DNA of 42,331 nt from a virus: positions 1-42,331 of the IMG/VR virus record IMGVR_UViG_3300038441_002392; one strand, 5' to 3'. Shown here piece after piece: positions 16,899 through 23,291 of the stretch (the first letter of the stretch is position 1; each line of letters starts with the position of its first letter). A program made the translations under genes and the position numbers. The notes under the pieces were generated by a model. It saw only the letters and a list, made by a program, of their open reading frames with translations. It had not been told where the DNA came from and did not search any database.

Positions 16899-17212
16899 GC
16901 GACGCCGAGGAGCGCCTCGCTCGCCTGCTCGAATGGGCGAAGGTGGTGCCGCCGGTTCGGGAGTTCGTGTTCGCCGCGCCGCGGAAGTGGCGCTTCGACT
17001 TCGCGTGGCCCGACCGGATGATCGGCCTCGAGGTCGAAGGCGGCATCTGGATCAGCGGCGGCCACAGTCGCGGCAAGGGCTACGAGGCGAACTGCGAGAA
17101 GTACAACGAGGCCGCCATCCGCGGCTGGCGCCTGATCCGCGTGACACCGACGATGGTCGACGACGGGCGGGCGCTGACGACGATCGAGCGGATACTGAAG
17201 GGAGCAGCATGA
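16895..17212 (+). CDS. PD-(D/E)XK-type small nuclease (DUF559/Vsr-like)
   Basis: 105 aa from GTG 16895 (GTGA overlap). Core RKWRFDFAWPDRMIGLEVEGG gives the D...ExE pattern of PD-(D/E)XK nucleases, followed by KGYEANCEKYNEAAIRGWRLIRVTP, typical of phage members of the Vsr/DUF559 group. Could be a DNA repair, resolvase-like or homing-type nuclease. Coupled to the next ATG by a 4-nt overlap. Confidence 0.72.
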   Translation: MSDAEERLARLLEWAKVVPPVREFVFAAPRKWRFDFAWPDRMIGLEVEGGIWISGGHSRGKGYEANCEKYNEAAIRGWRLIRVTPTMVDDGRALTTIERILKGAA

Positions 17213-17700
17213 TCGTTCTCGGGTACCTCGCCGCGATCGTCGCGGCCAACCTCGCCGTCGCGACGTTCGGACCGGGCATCACGCCGCTGACGGCGTTCCT
17301 GCTGATCGGCTTCGACCTGACGGCGCGCGACCGCCTTCACGAGCGCTGGAGCTCCGATCATCTGGTGCTCCGGATGACGCTCCTCATCGCCGTCGGAGGC
17401 CTGATCTCGTACGTCCTGAACGCGAGCGCCGGCCAGATCGCCGTCGCGTCAACTGTCGCGTTCCTCGTGGCGTCGACGCTCGACGCGATCGTCTACGCCG
17501 TTCTCGGAGAGCGGTCATACATGGTGCGCGTCAACGGGTCGAACGTCGTCGGCGCAGCAGCCGACTCGCTAATCTTTCCGACGCTCGCGTTCGGCTCGTT
17601 GCTTCCGCTCATCGTCGTCGGTCAGTTCGTCGCCAAGGTGGGCGGCGGCCTCTTCTGGAGTCTGATCCTTGCTGTACCTCAGCGGCGTCGTACGACCTGA
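17209..17700 (+). CDS. VUT-family (YhhQ-like) membrane transporter
   Basis: 163 aa with five to six hydrophobic segments. FGPGITPLTAFLLIGFDLTARDRLHERW and the later ASTVAFLVASTLDAIVYAVLG are the VUT/YhhQ signature. YhhQ imports queuosine precursors (preQ0/preQ1), and phage copies usually accompany 7-deazaguanine DNA modification. GAAGGGAG site before ATG. The gene overlaps the DpdA-like gene by 32 nt, tight coupling that supports a shared pathway. Confidence 0.8.
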   Translation: MIVLGYLAAIVAANLAVATFGPGITPLTAFLLIGFDLTARDRLHERWSSDHLVLRMTLLIAVGGLISYVLNASAGQIAVASTVAFLVASTLDAIVYAVLGERSYMVRVNGSNVVGAAADSLIFPTLAFGSLLPLIVVGQFVAKVGGGLFWSLILAVPQRRRTT

Positions 17701-18271
17701 CATGCCCGCGATGCTCCAGCCGGGGATGGGCAACCTCCCCCCGGTCGGGCAGCCATGGGCAGCAGACTCGGGACGGTTCGCGTCTCCCCAGACGTACTCG
17801 GATGCGGCGTACCTCGACTGGCTCGCGTCGCGACCCGATCAAGCGAACTGCCTGTTCGCGACCGCCCCCGACATCGTTGGGGATGCACCGGGGACGCTCA
17901 TGCTCTCCGCACCGATGTACGGGCGCATTCGAGCGCTGGGCTATCGCGTCGCGCTCGTCGCGCAGGACGGCCTCGAACGCCTGACGGAGTTCATCCCGTG
18001 GGACGACTTCGATGCGCTGTTCATCGGCGGGACGACCGACTGGAAACTGTCAGAGGCAGCCGCGTCGCTCGTCCTCGAGGCTCGTCGTCGAGGGAAGTGG
18101 ACGCACATGGGTCGAGTCAACAGCGGCCGCCGCATTCGTCACGCCGCGTCGATCGGGTGCGACTCGGCCGACGGGACGTTCCTGCGGTTCGGTCCTGACG
18201 TCAACCTGCCTCGGCTACGTCGCTGGCTCGCCGATCTGGAGGGAGCACCGATGCTCGACTTTCAGCCATGA
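17669..18271 (+). CDS. DpdA-like transglycosylase (TGT superfamily)
   Basis: 200 aa from TTG 17669 (GGAG 8 nt upstream). Resembles the TGT-derived DpdA group that swaps guanine for 7-deazaguanine in DNA. Motifs: WAADSGRF (D33-S34-G35, matching the DSGGF active-site loop of TGT), CLFATAPDIVGDA, VALVAQDGLE, LFIGGTTDWKLS, GKWTHMGRVNS and IGCDSADGT (D165, candidate nucleophile). Much shorter than tRNA TGT (about 370 aa) and without its C-terminal zinc site, so DNA is a more likely substrate than tRNA. Start choice is supported by coupling inside the transporter gene. Confidence 0.75.
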   Translation: MLYLSGVVRPDMPAMLQPGMGNLPPVGQPWAADSGRFASPQTYSDAAYLDWLASRPDQANCLFATAPDIVGDAPGTLMLSAPMYGRIRALGYRVALVAQDGLERLTEFIPWDDFDALFIGGTTDWKLSEAAASLVLEARRRGKWTHMGRVNSGRRIRHAASIGCDSADGTFLRFGPDVNLPRLRRWLADLEGAPMLDFQP

Positions 18272-18546
18272 GGCGCGATGCCGTTCGAGCGGACGTCAGG
18301 GAGTTCGTCCTCGAACGAGACGGCGGCTGCGTCGCGACGCGCATCGCCAGCGAGCGCCAGTGGGCGATCGACTCCTGCGAGGGCCGACTGACGCTCGATC
18401 ACGTCAAGGACCAGCCGATGATGGGCCGGCGCGCGCCCAGCGATCCGAAGCACCTCGTGACGATCTGCTGGCACCATCACCTCGACGGCTGGGCGACGGC
18501 GCACCGCCCGGAGCTCCGCGAGTACCTGAAGGGAGTCAACGCATGA
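18268..18546 (+). CDS. HNH endonuclease-like protein
   Basis: 92 aa. LTLDHVKD gives the DH of the HNH motif, followed by KHLVTICWHHHLDGWATAHRP, the second metal-binding part. Basic N-terminus with one C near residue 21 and another near 37. ATG overlaps the previous stop by 4 nt. Possible role: packaging nick, homing or DNA repair; not the usual terminase-adjacent copy, which lies at 23.3 kb. Confidence 0.72.
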   Translation: MRRDAVRADVREFVLERDGGCVATRIASERQWAIDSCEGRLTLDHVKDQPMMGRRAPSDPKHLVTICWHHHLDGWATAHRPELREYLKGVNA

Positions 18547-18638
18547 CGCTCGACGGCATCGTCGTCATCCTCATCTGGTGGGTCGCGCTTCTGACGATCG
18601 TCGTCGTGTGGCGTCTCACACCACGAGACACCCACTAG
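18543..18638 (+). CDS. 31-aa single-pass membrane peptide
   Basis: ATG 18543 overlaps the HNH stop; GAAGGGAG site precedes it. Almost the whole chain is one hydrophobic helix (IVVILIWWVALLTIVVVW) followed by a basic tail. The last codons lie in the palindrome of promoter copy 3. Function unknown. Confidence 0.55.
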   Translation: MTLDGIVVILIWWVALLTIVVVWRLTPRDTH

Positions 18639-18664
18639 TAAGTCGGGATCGAGACGCGTATGGT
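18613..18664 (+). promoter_or_regulatory. promoter-operator copy 3 (rightward)
   Basis: Palindrome GTCTCA-CACCA-CGAGAC (18613-18629, one mismatch), -35 TAGTAA (18636-18641), 17-nt spacer GTCGGGATCG..., -10 TATGGT (18659-18664). A 7-bp inverted repeat CGAGACG/CGTCTCG also brackets the -10. Drives the small-gene block starting at 18695 with GAAGGGAG. Confidence 0.72.
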
Positions 18665-18694
18665 TCGTCTCGTCAACACCGAAGGGAGAACGAG

Positions 18695-18916
18695 ATGACC
18701 CAGACCGCGACCCCCAAGTTCATGCAGCGAATGGCCTTCGAGTTCAACCATCTCACCCCGGCCGGACTCGCTGTTCGCTTGCAGGACGTTCCGACCAGGA
18801 ACCTCGTCGTCGCCCGTGATGCTGCTCGAATGTATGCGGGCAGTTACATCCTGACGATCGACGCCGAGATGATCGACGTCGCCATCACGACCGAGATCGA
18901 GCGCCGTAACGCATGA
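18695..18916 (+). CDS. small early protein (73 aa)
   Basis: First gene behind promoter copy 3, with GAAGGGAGAACGAG before ATG. Short mixed helix/strand chain (TPAGLAVRLQDVPTRNLVVARDAARM). No family recognised. Overlaps the next ATG by 4 nt. First-position early genes behind strong promoters are often host-takeover factors; that is inference. Confidence 0.6.
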   Translation: MTQTATPKFMQRMAFEFNHLTPAGLAVRLQDVPTRNLVVARDAARMYAGSYILTIDAEMIDVAITTEIERRNA

Positions 18917-19119
18917 GCGACAAGGTGCGAGTGTTCTACTTCGACGTCGACTCGGGAACGACGACCGACTATCGCGACGCGATCGCGGCAGCGCTCGACG
19001 ACGAGGGCCTACGGGTCTCGTTGCGTCAGGGCGAACGTCTCGTCTGCGTCGTCAAGGACGGCATGGACGTCGTGGCGATCCCGACGTCGCGTATCGTCGA
19101 GAGGGCGTGGCCACGATGA
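18913..19119 (+). CDS. small protein (68 aa)
   Basis: ATGA overlaps on both sides (with the genes at 18695 and 19116). Compact alpha/beta chain with repeated Val strands (RVFYFDVDSG, RLVCVVKDGMDVVAIP). No family recognised. Confidence 0.55.
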   Translation: MSDKVRVFYFDVDSGTTTDYRDAIAAALDDEGLRVSLRQGERLVCVVKDGMDVVAIPTSRIVERAWPR

Positions 19120-19475
19120 ACGAGCGCCGAAGCAGGACGATCGCCCGCTTCCCTGACCGGCGAGCGCACGAGTTCTGGAGCGCGTGGGACCAGTTCGGGA
19201 CCACCGGCTCGATGACCAAGTGCGACCGCTGCGGCGTCTACCGCAAGGATCACCCCGTCGACTTCGACCGACTCGCGTACCTCAGCCTCGCTGACGAGTT
19301 CGACCCGATCGGGGCGAGCGAACCGGCTCGCCTCGAGGACTTCGACGAGACGTACATCGACGCCGCTCGTCGCTTCGCGACGCGCTACGCAATCCCCGAA
19401 CCCTGGGTCATCTGTTCGATGGACAACGCGCTCGCGTACCTGGAGCGCGCCGAGAAGGGAGAGAACCATGTGTAG
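19116..19475 (+). CDS. small protein with CxxC pair (119 aa)
   Basis: Start ATG 19116 chosen for the ATGA overlap with the previous stop; GTG 19107 in the same frame is an alternative. MTKCDRCGVYRKDH gives one CxxC pair plus a His. Acidic middle, Ala-rich C-terminal helix. Ends with the coding form of the GAAGGGAGAG site (AEKGENHV), which serves the next gene. Confidence 0.55.
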   Translation: MNERRSRTIARFPDRRAHEFWSAWDQFGTTGSMTKCDRCGVYRKDHPVDFDRLAYLSLADEFDPIGASEPARLEDFDETYIDAARRFATRYAIPEPWVICSMDNALAYLERAEKGENHV

Positions 19476-19641
19476 GCCTGACGACTTCCCACCGTTCACC
19501 CAGCCCGAACTCGTCGCGATGCTCTCGATCGTCGACCCATGCCCCGGCTGTGGCGTCGATCGAGACGATCCGCACGAGCAGCACGCGTACGACTGCGCAG
19601 TCGAGGCGGAGCGTCAGGGATCGCGAGGGTTCGACGCATGA
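19468..19641 (+). CDS. small Cys-rich protein (57 aa)
   Basis: ATG 19468 sits 5 nt after GAAGGGAGAG. CPGCG plus two further Cys and His residues suggest a small zinc knuckle (residues about 29-45). Overlaps the next ATG by 4 nt. No family recognised. Confidence 0.55.
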   Translation: MCRPDDFPPFTQPELVAMLSIVDPCPGCGVDRDDPHEQHAYDCAVEAERQGSRGFDA

Positions 19642-20153
19642 GCCTCGAGAACATTGCGGCCGCTCATCCTGACACCCCCGACCCCCGCCCGGTGCCGCCC
19701 TCGGAGTTGACGGCGGAAGCCCAGTGGGTCAGACAAACCATTATCAGCGTCCTCGCCGCGCTGACACCCGAGGACAAGACAGTTGTCCTCGCCACCCTCG
19801 ACGCCGCCCCCGTTGTCGCCCCACGGGCCGACGCGGCGCTGCGAGAGGCGGCGTGGTGGGACGAGCGTACCGACCGCTACGTTGTTGCCCTAGAGGACGC
19901 CCTCGCCGTGCTTCGTGCTCCGATGACCGCTGACACCCCCGACCCCCGCCCGCAGATCACGCGAGCCAAGCGCGGCGACGCCGTTGACTGCGAGTGCGTC
20001 CCCGGTCACCAGTGTGACTGCGACTACCTCCGGTCGATGCTCTACGCAATCCTGACGACCGACGAGTACAACAAGATGGAGGCCGAAGGAGCCGCCGCCG
20101 ATGCGCTGGCGCTGGAATGGTCGGAAGTCGAGGACTGCTATGTCCGCCGCTGA
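19638..20153 (+). CDS. repeat-mosaic accessory protein 1 (Ea22-like style)
   Basis: 171 aa. Contains module A (DTPDPRPVPPSELT near residue 11 and ADTPDPRP near 97) and module B (APRADAALREAAWW near 57), connected by unique helical sequence. A Cys cluster (CECVPGHQCDCD) precedes the C-terminal helix. The same modules recur in three neighbours. It recalls lambdoid Ead/Ea22-type accessory proteins assembled from shuffled segments, but no homology is claimed. Codon use in the modules favours CCC, unlike the flanking genes. Confidence 0.6.
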   Translation: MSLENIAAAHPDTPDPRPVPPSELTAEAQWVRQTIISVLAALTPEDKTVVLATLDAAPVVAPRADAALREAAWWDERTDRYVVALEDALAVLRAPMTADTPDPRPQITRAKRGDAVDCECVPGHQCDCDYLRSMLYAILTTDEYNKMEAEGAAADALALEWSEVEDCYVRR

Positions 20154-20949
20154 CACCCCCGACCCCCGCCCGGTGTCGCCGCACTCGGGGTTGACGCTGG
20201 CCGAAGCACGACGCCTGTTCCATCGACACGGCGAACCGGAACCGGGCTGCGAGGGCTGCGAGCGAATGAGCCTGCTGGTCGACGCCGCCCGTGCCGCGCC
20301 CGTTGGCGAAGGCGATATGTGCGGCTGTGAATACCGCCCGGTGTCGCCGCCCTCGGAGTTGACGGCGATTCGCGAGGCTATCTGCATCGTTGCGGAGACG
20401 CCGACGCTCGGGCTGGCCGATGCGCTGACGTTCCGGGCGCAAGTGCTGGAACGTCTGGAAGGCCTCGCCGCCTCCCCCGCTGCCCCACGGGCCGACGCGG
20501 GGCTGACGCTCTTGGAGGACGTGGCGGTCCAGCCTGACGACGGCCCGCGAGACGGTCTGAACAAGGGCACGCGGGTCTATCTGGCCCCCGCTGCCCCGGC
20601 AGGGCTGGACGTGGCCCTGCACGAGAACTTCTGCATGGAGTTGGGTTTCGGGGACGGCCACTACGACAACGACCATGCCGGGTCATCGACGTGCGCTGAG
20701 CGAGCTGTCCGTGTCCTCGCCGCCCTAGACGCTGCCGGGTTGCCCGACACACTCGGCGTGGGCAACTGGCCGGGCGGTGGCGGTCGCGTATCGAAGTACG
20801 ACGACACGACGTGGGTCAATGACTCCGGCGGCGCGTGGGTTCTCCTGTACGCGCCGGACCAGTTCTACGACGGATTGCGTCTCCGTGCCGCCTCCCAGCC
20901 CTCCGAGGACGGGGCCGCACAGGAGAAGGGAGAGGTGGGACGTGGGTAA
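20140..20949 (+). CDS. repeat-mosaic accessory protein 2
   Basis: 269 aa from ATG 20140, which overlaps gene 1 of the family by 14 nt; the TGA of that gene is the first part of this gene's module A. Order: module A, CEGCERMS, diverged A (EYRPVSPPSELT), module B (AAPRADAGL), module C (PAAPAGLD), unique EN FCMELGFGDGHYDNDHAGSS part with Cys/His, and module D (RAASQPSE). The unique central piece resembles small phage proteins with HYDNDH-type motifs. Ends AQEKGEVGRG because the ribosome site of the next gene is inside its frame. Confidence 0.6.
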   Translation: MSAADTPDPRPVSPHSGLTLAEARRLFHRHGEPEPGCEGCERMSLLVDAARAAPVGEGDMCGCEYRPVSPPSELTAIREAICIVAETPTLGLADALTFRAQVLERLEGLAASPAAPRADAGLTLLEDVAVQPDDGPRDGLNKGTRVYLAPAAPAGLDVALHENFCMELGFGDGHYDNDHAGSSTCAERAVRVLAALDAAGLPDTLGVGNWPGGGGRVSKYDDTTWVNDSGGAWVLLYAPDQFYDGLRLRAASQPSEDGAAQEKGEVGRG

Positions 20950-21086
20950 GCAATCGCGCATCGACCGCATCCGCGAGACGGTCGCGGGCTGGCTGTTCCT
21001 GCTCGCTGGCCGCGTCCACTCGTCCTATGACGTATGGCTGGACGACGCGCCGCCGAGGCACGCACAGGAGAAGGGAGAGGTGGGAC
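20916..21086 (+). repeat. 26-bp direct repeat at two gene junctions
   Basis: Identical 26-nt segments at 20916-20941 and 21061-21086, each covering GAGAAGGGAGAGG and lying directly before a GTG start. They give both upstream proteins the same C-terminal AQEKGEVG text. Suggests duplication of a gene boundary. Confidence 0.85.
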
Positions 21087-21091
21087 CGTGA
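20942..21091 (+). CDS. small protein (49 aa)
   Basis: GTG 20942 after the first 26-bp repeat. Basic N-terminus (MGKQSRIDRIRETV), a hydrophobic stretch (AGWLFLLAGRV), and the shared AQEKGEVGP end. Possibly membrane-associated. No family recognised. Confidence 0.5.
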   Translation: MGKQSRIDRIRETVAGWLFLLAGRVHSSYDVWLDDAPPRHAQEKGEVGP

Positions 21092-21165
21092 CGAAGCGGA
21101 ACGTATGCTCGCGGTGTGGTCGCGATATGCCATGTCCACGAAGGGATGAGCCGGACCATGTCTGA
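21088..21165 (+). CDS. 25-aa Cys-rich micropeptide
   Basis: GTG 21088 overlaps the previous stop (GTGA) and follows the second 26-bp repeat. CSRCG and a third Cys (MPCP) suggest a tiny zinc knuckle. Its end overlaps the next ATG at 21158. Supported by ribosome site and coupling only. Confidence 0.45.
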   Translation: MTKRNVCSRCGRDMPCPRRDEPDHV

Positions 21166-21454
21166 TGACCGCGATGCGCTCGCCGACTGCGAGGAACGAT
21201 TGCAGCGCGAACGTCAAGCGGGTCGCGTTATCGCGGCTTCGCTGAATGCGATGACCGCTGACACCCCCGACCCCCGCCCGGTGTCGCCGGAGCAGCGGGA
21301 CGTTGAACGAATGGCGACAGCCCTCCAGCGAGTCGGTGCGCTGTCTAGGGATCACATGACCTACCACGACTTCGCCCGCGCCCTGCTGGCCGAGTTGCAG
21401 CGGGCTAGCCAAGAGCGCGAATATCGCGGCCCCGAAGCGGAGCCGTTCGCATGA
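21158..21454 (+). CDS. repeat-mosaic accessory protein 3
   Basis: 98 aa from ATG 21158. N-terminal helix (DALADCEERLQRERQAGRVIAA), then module A (TADTPDPRPVSPEQ) and a C-terminal helix (ARALLAELQRAS). Smallest member of the family. Overlaps the next start by 4 nt. Confidence 0.55.
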   Translation: MSDDRDALADCEERLQRERQAGRVIAASLNAMTADTPDPRPVSPEQRDVERMATALQRVGALSRDHMTYHDFARALLAELQRASQEREYRGPEAEPFA

Positions 21455-22380
21455 GCCGCCCGGTGTCGCCGCCCTCGGATTGCCAGCACGACCGCGCAAC
21501 TTGCGACGATTGCGGCATGGGCTTCACGTCAATGACACCACCACTCCGCCCGTCCGACCTCCGCCCGGCATCGCGCGAGGCTGAGTTTCGAGCCATCCTC
21601 GCGGCCTATCCGGCAGGCTACCCCGAGAAGGTCGGTCCGTGGATGGACCGCGCGTTGCGTGCGCTGGGTGCTTCTGGCTTCGACCCCCGCCCGGTGTCGC
21701 CGCCCTCGGAGCGGACGATACGGACTGACGGTTGCGCGGGGGCATATGACGCTGGGTGGAACGCAGCCCTCGACGCCGCCCGTGCCGCCCCACAGGCCGA
21801 GCCCGACGAACGGATCGAGCGAGCCATGCAGGCGGGCTGGCTCGCGGGTCGTCGTGCCGCCTCACAGGCCGACGCGGGGCTGCGAGACGCTCTAGCGAAG
21901 GCCGCGTTCGTGGAGTTGCACTGGCTGTATCGGCACGCCGAGAACTTCGGCAATTGCGGCATTCCACGATGCGCTGACCGGCGAGCCGCTCTCGCCGCCT
22001 CCCCCGCTGCCCCACGGGCCGACGCGGGGCTGCTGCGAGGGGACGACATTCGCAAGGCCATTGCCGCGGCGTCCGACCTGACGAACCCCCGCCTGTCCGA
22101 AGTCGATTGGAACGATGTGGCAACGGCGCTGACGCATGACGTTCCGCCCGGCAAGCCGATCTCCCCCGCTGCCCCGGCAGGGCTGGACGGACCACTAACG
22201 ATGACCCGGCTCGGGGTCACTCACGAGTTGCGCGATGACGACATCCGTAACACGCTCTGCGGCATCTGGATCGGCGCTGAGACGTGGCACCCGGCTCATG
22301 GAACAGTTGATTGTCCGGACTGCCGTGCCGCCTCCCAGCCCTCCGAGAACACCGGGCCGGCAGATGAGGGAGCGGGATGA
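21451..22380 (+). CDS. repeat-mosaic accessory protein 4
   Basis: 309 aa. Begins directly with a diverged module A (SRPVSPPSD), then CQHDRATCDDCG, another A (FDPRPVSPPSE), diverged B modules (AAPQAEPD, ASQADAGLRDAL), B (AAPRADAGL), C (PAAPAGLD), a C-terminal THELRDDDIRNTLCGIWIG..HPAHGTVDCPDC zinc-like part, and module D (RAASQPSE). The last part resembles small phage Cys-rich proteins. Overlaps the RlpA-like gene start by 4 nt. Confidence 0.6.
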   Translation: MSRPVSPPSDCQHDRATCDDCGMGFTSMTPPLRPSDLRPASREAEFRAILAAYPAGYPEKVGPWMDRALRALGASGFDPRPVSPPSERTIRTDGCAGAYDAGWNAALDAARAAPQAEPDERIERAMQAGWLAGRRAASQADAGLRDALAKAAFVELHWLYRHAENFGNCGIPRCADRRAALAASPAAPRADAGLLRGDDIRKAIAAASDLTNPRLSEVDWNDVATALTHDVPPGKPISPAAPAGLDGPLTMTRLGVTHELRDDDIRNTLCGIWIGAETWHPAHGTVDCPDCRAASQPSENTGPADEGAG

Positions 22381-22811
22381 TGGCGACGCTCGTCTCGACG
22401 ATCGCGTGGGCGATCGTTCTCGTCGGCTTCTCCGCGACTCCGACTCGAGGTGTCGCGACGTGGTACTGCTGCACCGTGGGCTATGAAGGTCAGGCCGTCG
22501 TCGCGCTCCCTGGGGCGCGCTACGTCCCGGCTGGCGGAGCTCCCTGGGCGCGAGTCGAGGTGTGCGTCCGTCAGGACGACGTGGAGCGCTGCGGAGTGTT
22601 CCCCGTCGTCGACGCGTGCGGCTGTCCCGGCGATCGCATCGTCGACCTCAGCGTCGAAGCGGCTTCGCGAAGCCCTCGCGACGGTGGGCTGGGTCTCGAC
22701 CTCTCGCGGGGCATCTGGCCCGCTACGGTGCGACTCGTCGAGACGCCAGCGATACCCGCGACTGATAGCCTGCCTACGCCGCTGGGCGCGACTAGACACT
22801 GGCCTAGTTAG
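22377..22811 (+). CDS. secreted RlpA-like double-psi beta-barrel protein
   Basis: 144 aa. N-terminal hydrophobic segment (TLVSTIAWAIVLVGFSA) looks like a signal peptide or anchor. The domain ATWYCCTVGYEG...RVEVCV..DDVERCGVFPVVDACGC..RIVDLS.EA...DLSRGIWPATVRLVE follows the RlpA/expansin-type barrel, with conserved Asp in VVDACG and DLS. Four Cys in pairs could form disulfides outside the cell. Likely acts on or binds peptidoglycan; it opens the lysis-side gene block. Confidence 0.68.
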   Translation: MMATLVSTIAWAIVLVGFSATPTRGVATWYCCTVGYEGQAVVALPGARYVPAGGAPWARVEVCVRQDDVERCGVFPVVDACGCPGDRIVDLSVEAASRSPRDGGLGLDLSRGIWPATVRLVETPAIPATDSLPTPLGATRHWPS

Positions 22812-22822
22812 GCGAATAGCAT
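22793..22822 (+). promoter_or_regulatory. candidate promoter, TAGACA-18-TAGCAT
   Basis: -35 TAGACA (22793-22798), 18-nt spacer, -10 TAGCAT (22817-22822). It has no GTCTCA palindrome and no GTCGGGA block, so it is a different class from the six-copy family. It could drive the 22.9 kb lysis and packaging block. A GCCTA-GT-TAGGC mini-palindrome lies in the spacer. Confidence 0.4.
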
Positions 22823-22853
22823 GCCGTTCGTCGAGTCTGTGATGGCGCTGTCC

Positions 22854-22899
22854 TCTCCCTTCAGCGTCGTCGCAGGCTCGCAGAAACGGGGAAGGGAGA
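22854..22899 (+). promoter_or_regulatory. leader hairpin that could hide the ribosome site
   Basis: TCTCCCTTC (22854-22862) is a perfect complement of GAAGGGAGA (22891-22899), which is the Shine-Dalgarno of the gene at 22901. The 28-nt loop can form an inner stem. Such a fold would block initiation until opened. Confidence 0.5.
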
Positions 22900-22900
22900 C

Positions 22901-22993
22901 ATGGACATGACGCCGCTGACGCTCATCGCCATCTGCGCGATCGTCTACGTCGTTGCCTACGCAGCGATCATCGTCATCCGCGACCTCCGGTGA
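22901..22993 (+). CDS. 30-aa membrane peptide
   Basis: ATG 22901 with GAAGGGAGAC directly upstream. One hydrophobic helix (LTLIAICAIVYVVAYAAIIVI) and a short basic end. Stop overlaps the next GTG. Function unknown; it is the first of several micro-membrane peptides before the endolysin. Confidence 0.5.
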   Translation: MDMTPLTLIAICAIVYVVAYAAIIVIRDLR

Positions 22994-23196
22994 CGACGGA
23001 CCCAGCGTCGCTCGACGACGCCGAGTACCTCAGGCACCACCCCTCATGTCAGGGCCGCGTCGCGGGCTTCCCCTGCGGCCGAGTCTCGTCTGAGGTGCTA
23101 GGCGAGGGCGACCGTCGTCTAGCCCTCTGCGCGAGGTGCTATGCCGAGATCGTCGACGCTACGGAGCATCATCACGAGGAGCGCATAGCGCTGTGA
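22990..23196 (+). CDS. small Cys/His protein (68 aa)
   Basis: GTG 22990 coupled to the previous stop. Pattern HHPSCQ..FPCGR...LCARCY...HHH suggests a zinc-binding fold. Stop overlaps the next GTG. No family recognised. Confidence 0.5.
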   Translation: MTTDPASLDDAEYLRHHPSCQGRVAGFPCGRVSSEVLGEGDRRLALCARCYAEIVDATEHHHEERIAL

Positions 23197-23291
23197 CGCG
23201 ACGAGACTCGTTCCTCGTCATCGTTGCGCTCTCGGCCATCATCCTCATCGTCGTGCTGTCGCTCGTCTCTGCGATCCGTACTGACGTATGA
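23193..23291 (+). CDS. 32-aa membrane peptide
   Basis: GTG 23193 (GTGA overlap). Short basic start, then one hydrophobic helix (FLVIVALSAIILIVVLSLV). Coupled to the HNH gene (ATGA). Function unknown. Confidence 0.5.
   Translation: MTRRDSFLVIVALSAIILIVVLSLVSAIRTDV

Larger units (their letters stand above)
19670..22350 (+). repeat. dispersed coding repeat family (modules A-D)
   Basis: Module A (core GACCCCCGCCCGGTGTCGCC, followed by GCCCTCGGAG) recurs near 19670, 19931, 20151, 20335, 21259, 21457 and 21680. Module B (CCCACGGGCCGACGCGG type) recurs near 19818, 20484 and 22011, with diverged forms near 21788 and 21865. Module C (GCTGCCCCGGCAGGGCTGGA) occurs near 20589 and 22170. Module D (GCCGCCTCCCAGCCCTCCGA) occurs near 20887 and 22327. 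Copies sit in four genes in compatible frames, so they encode the same peptides while keeping near-identical DNA. Confidence 0.85.

Noticed and set aside
19638-22380. CRISPR array
   Set aside because: Repeats are irregularly spaced, coding and in frame; spacing and unit structure do not fit repeat-spacer arrays.
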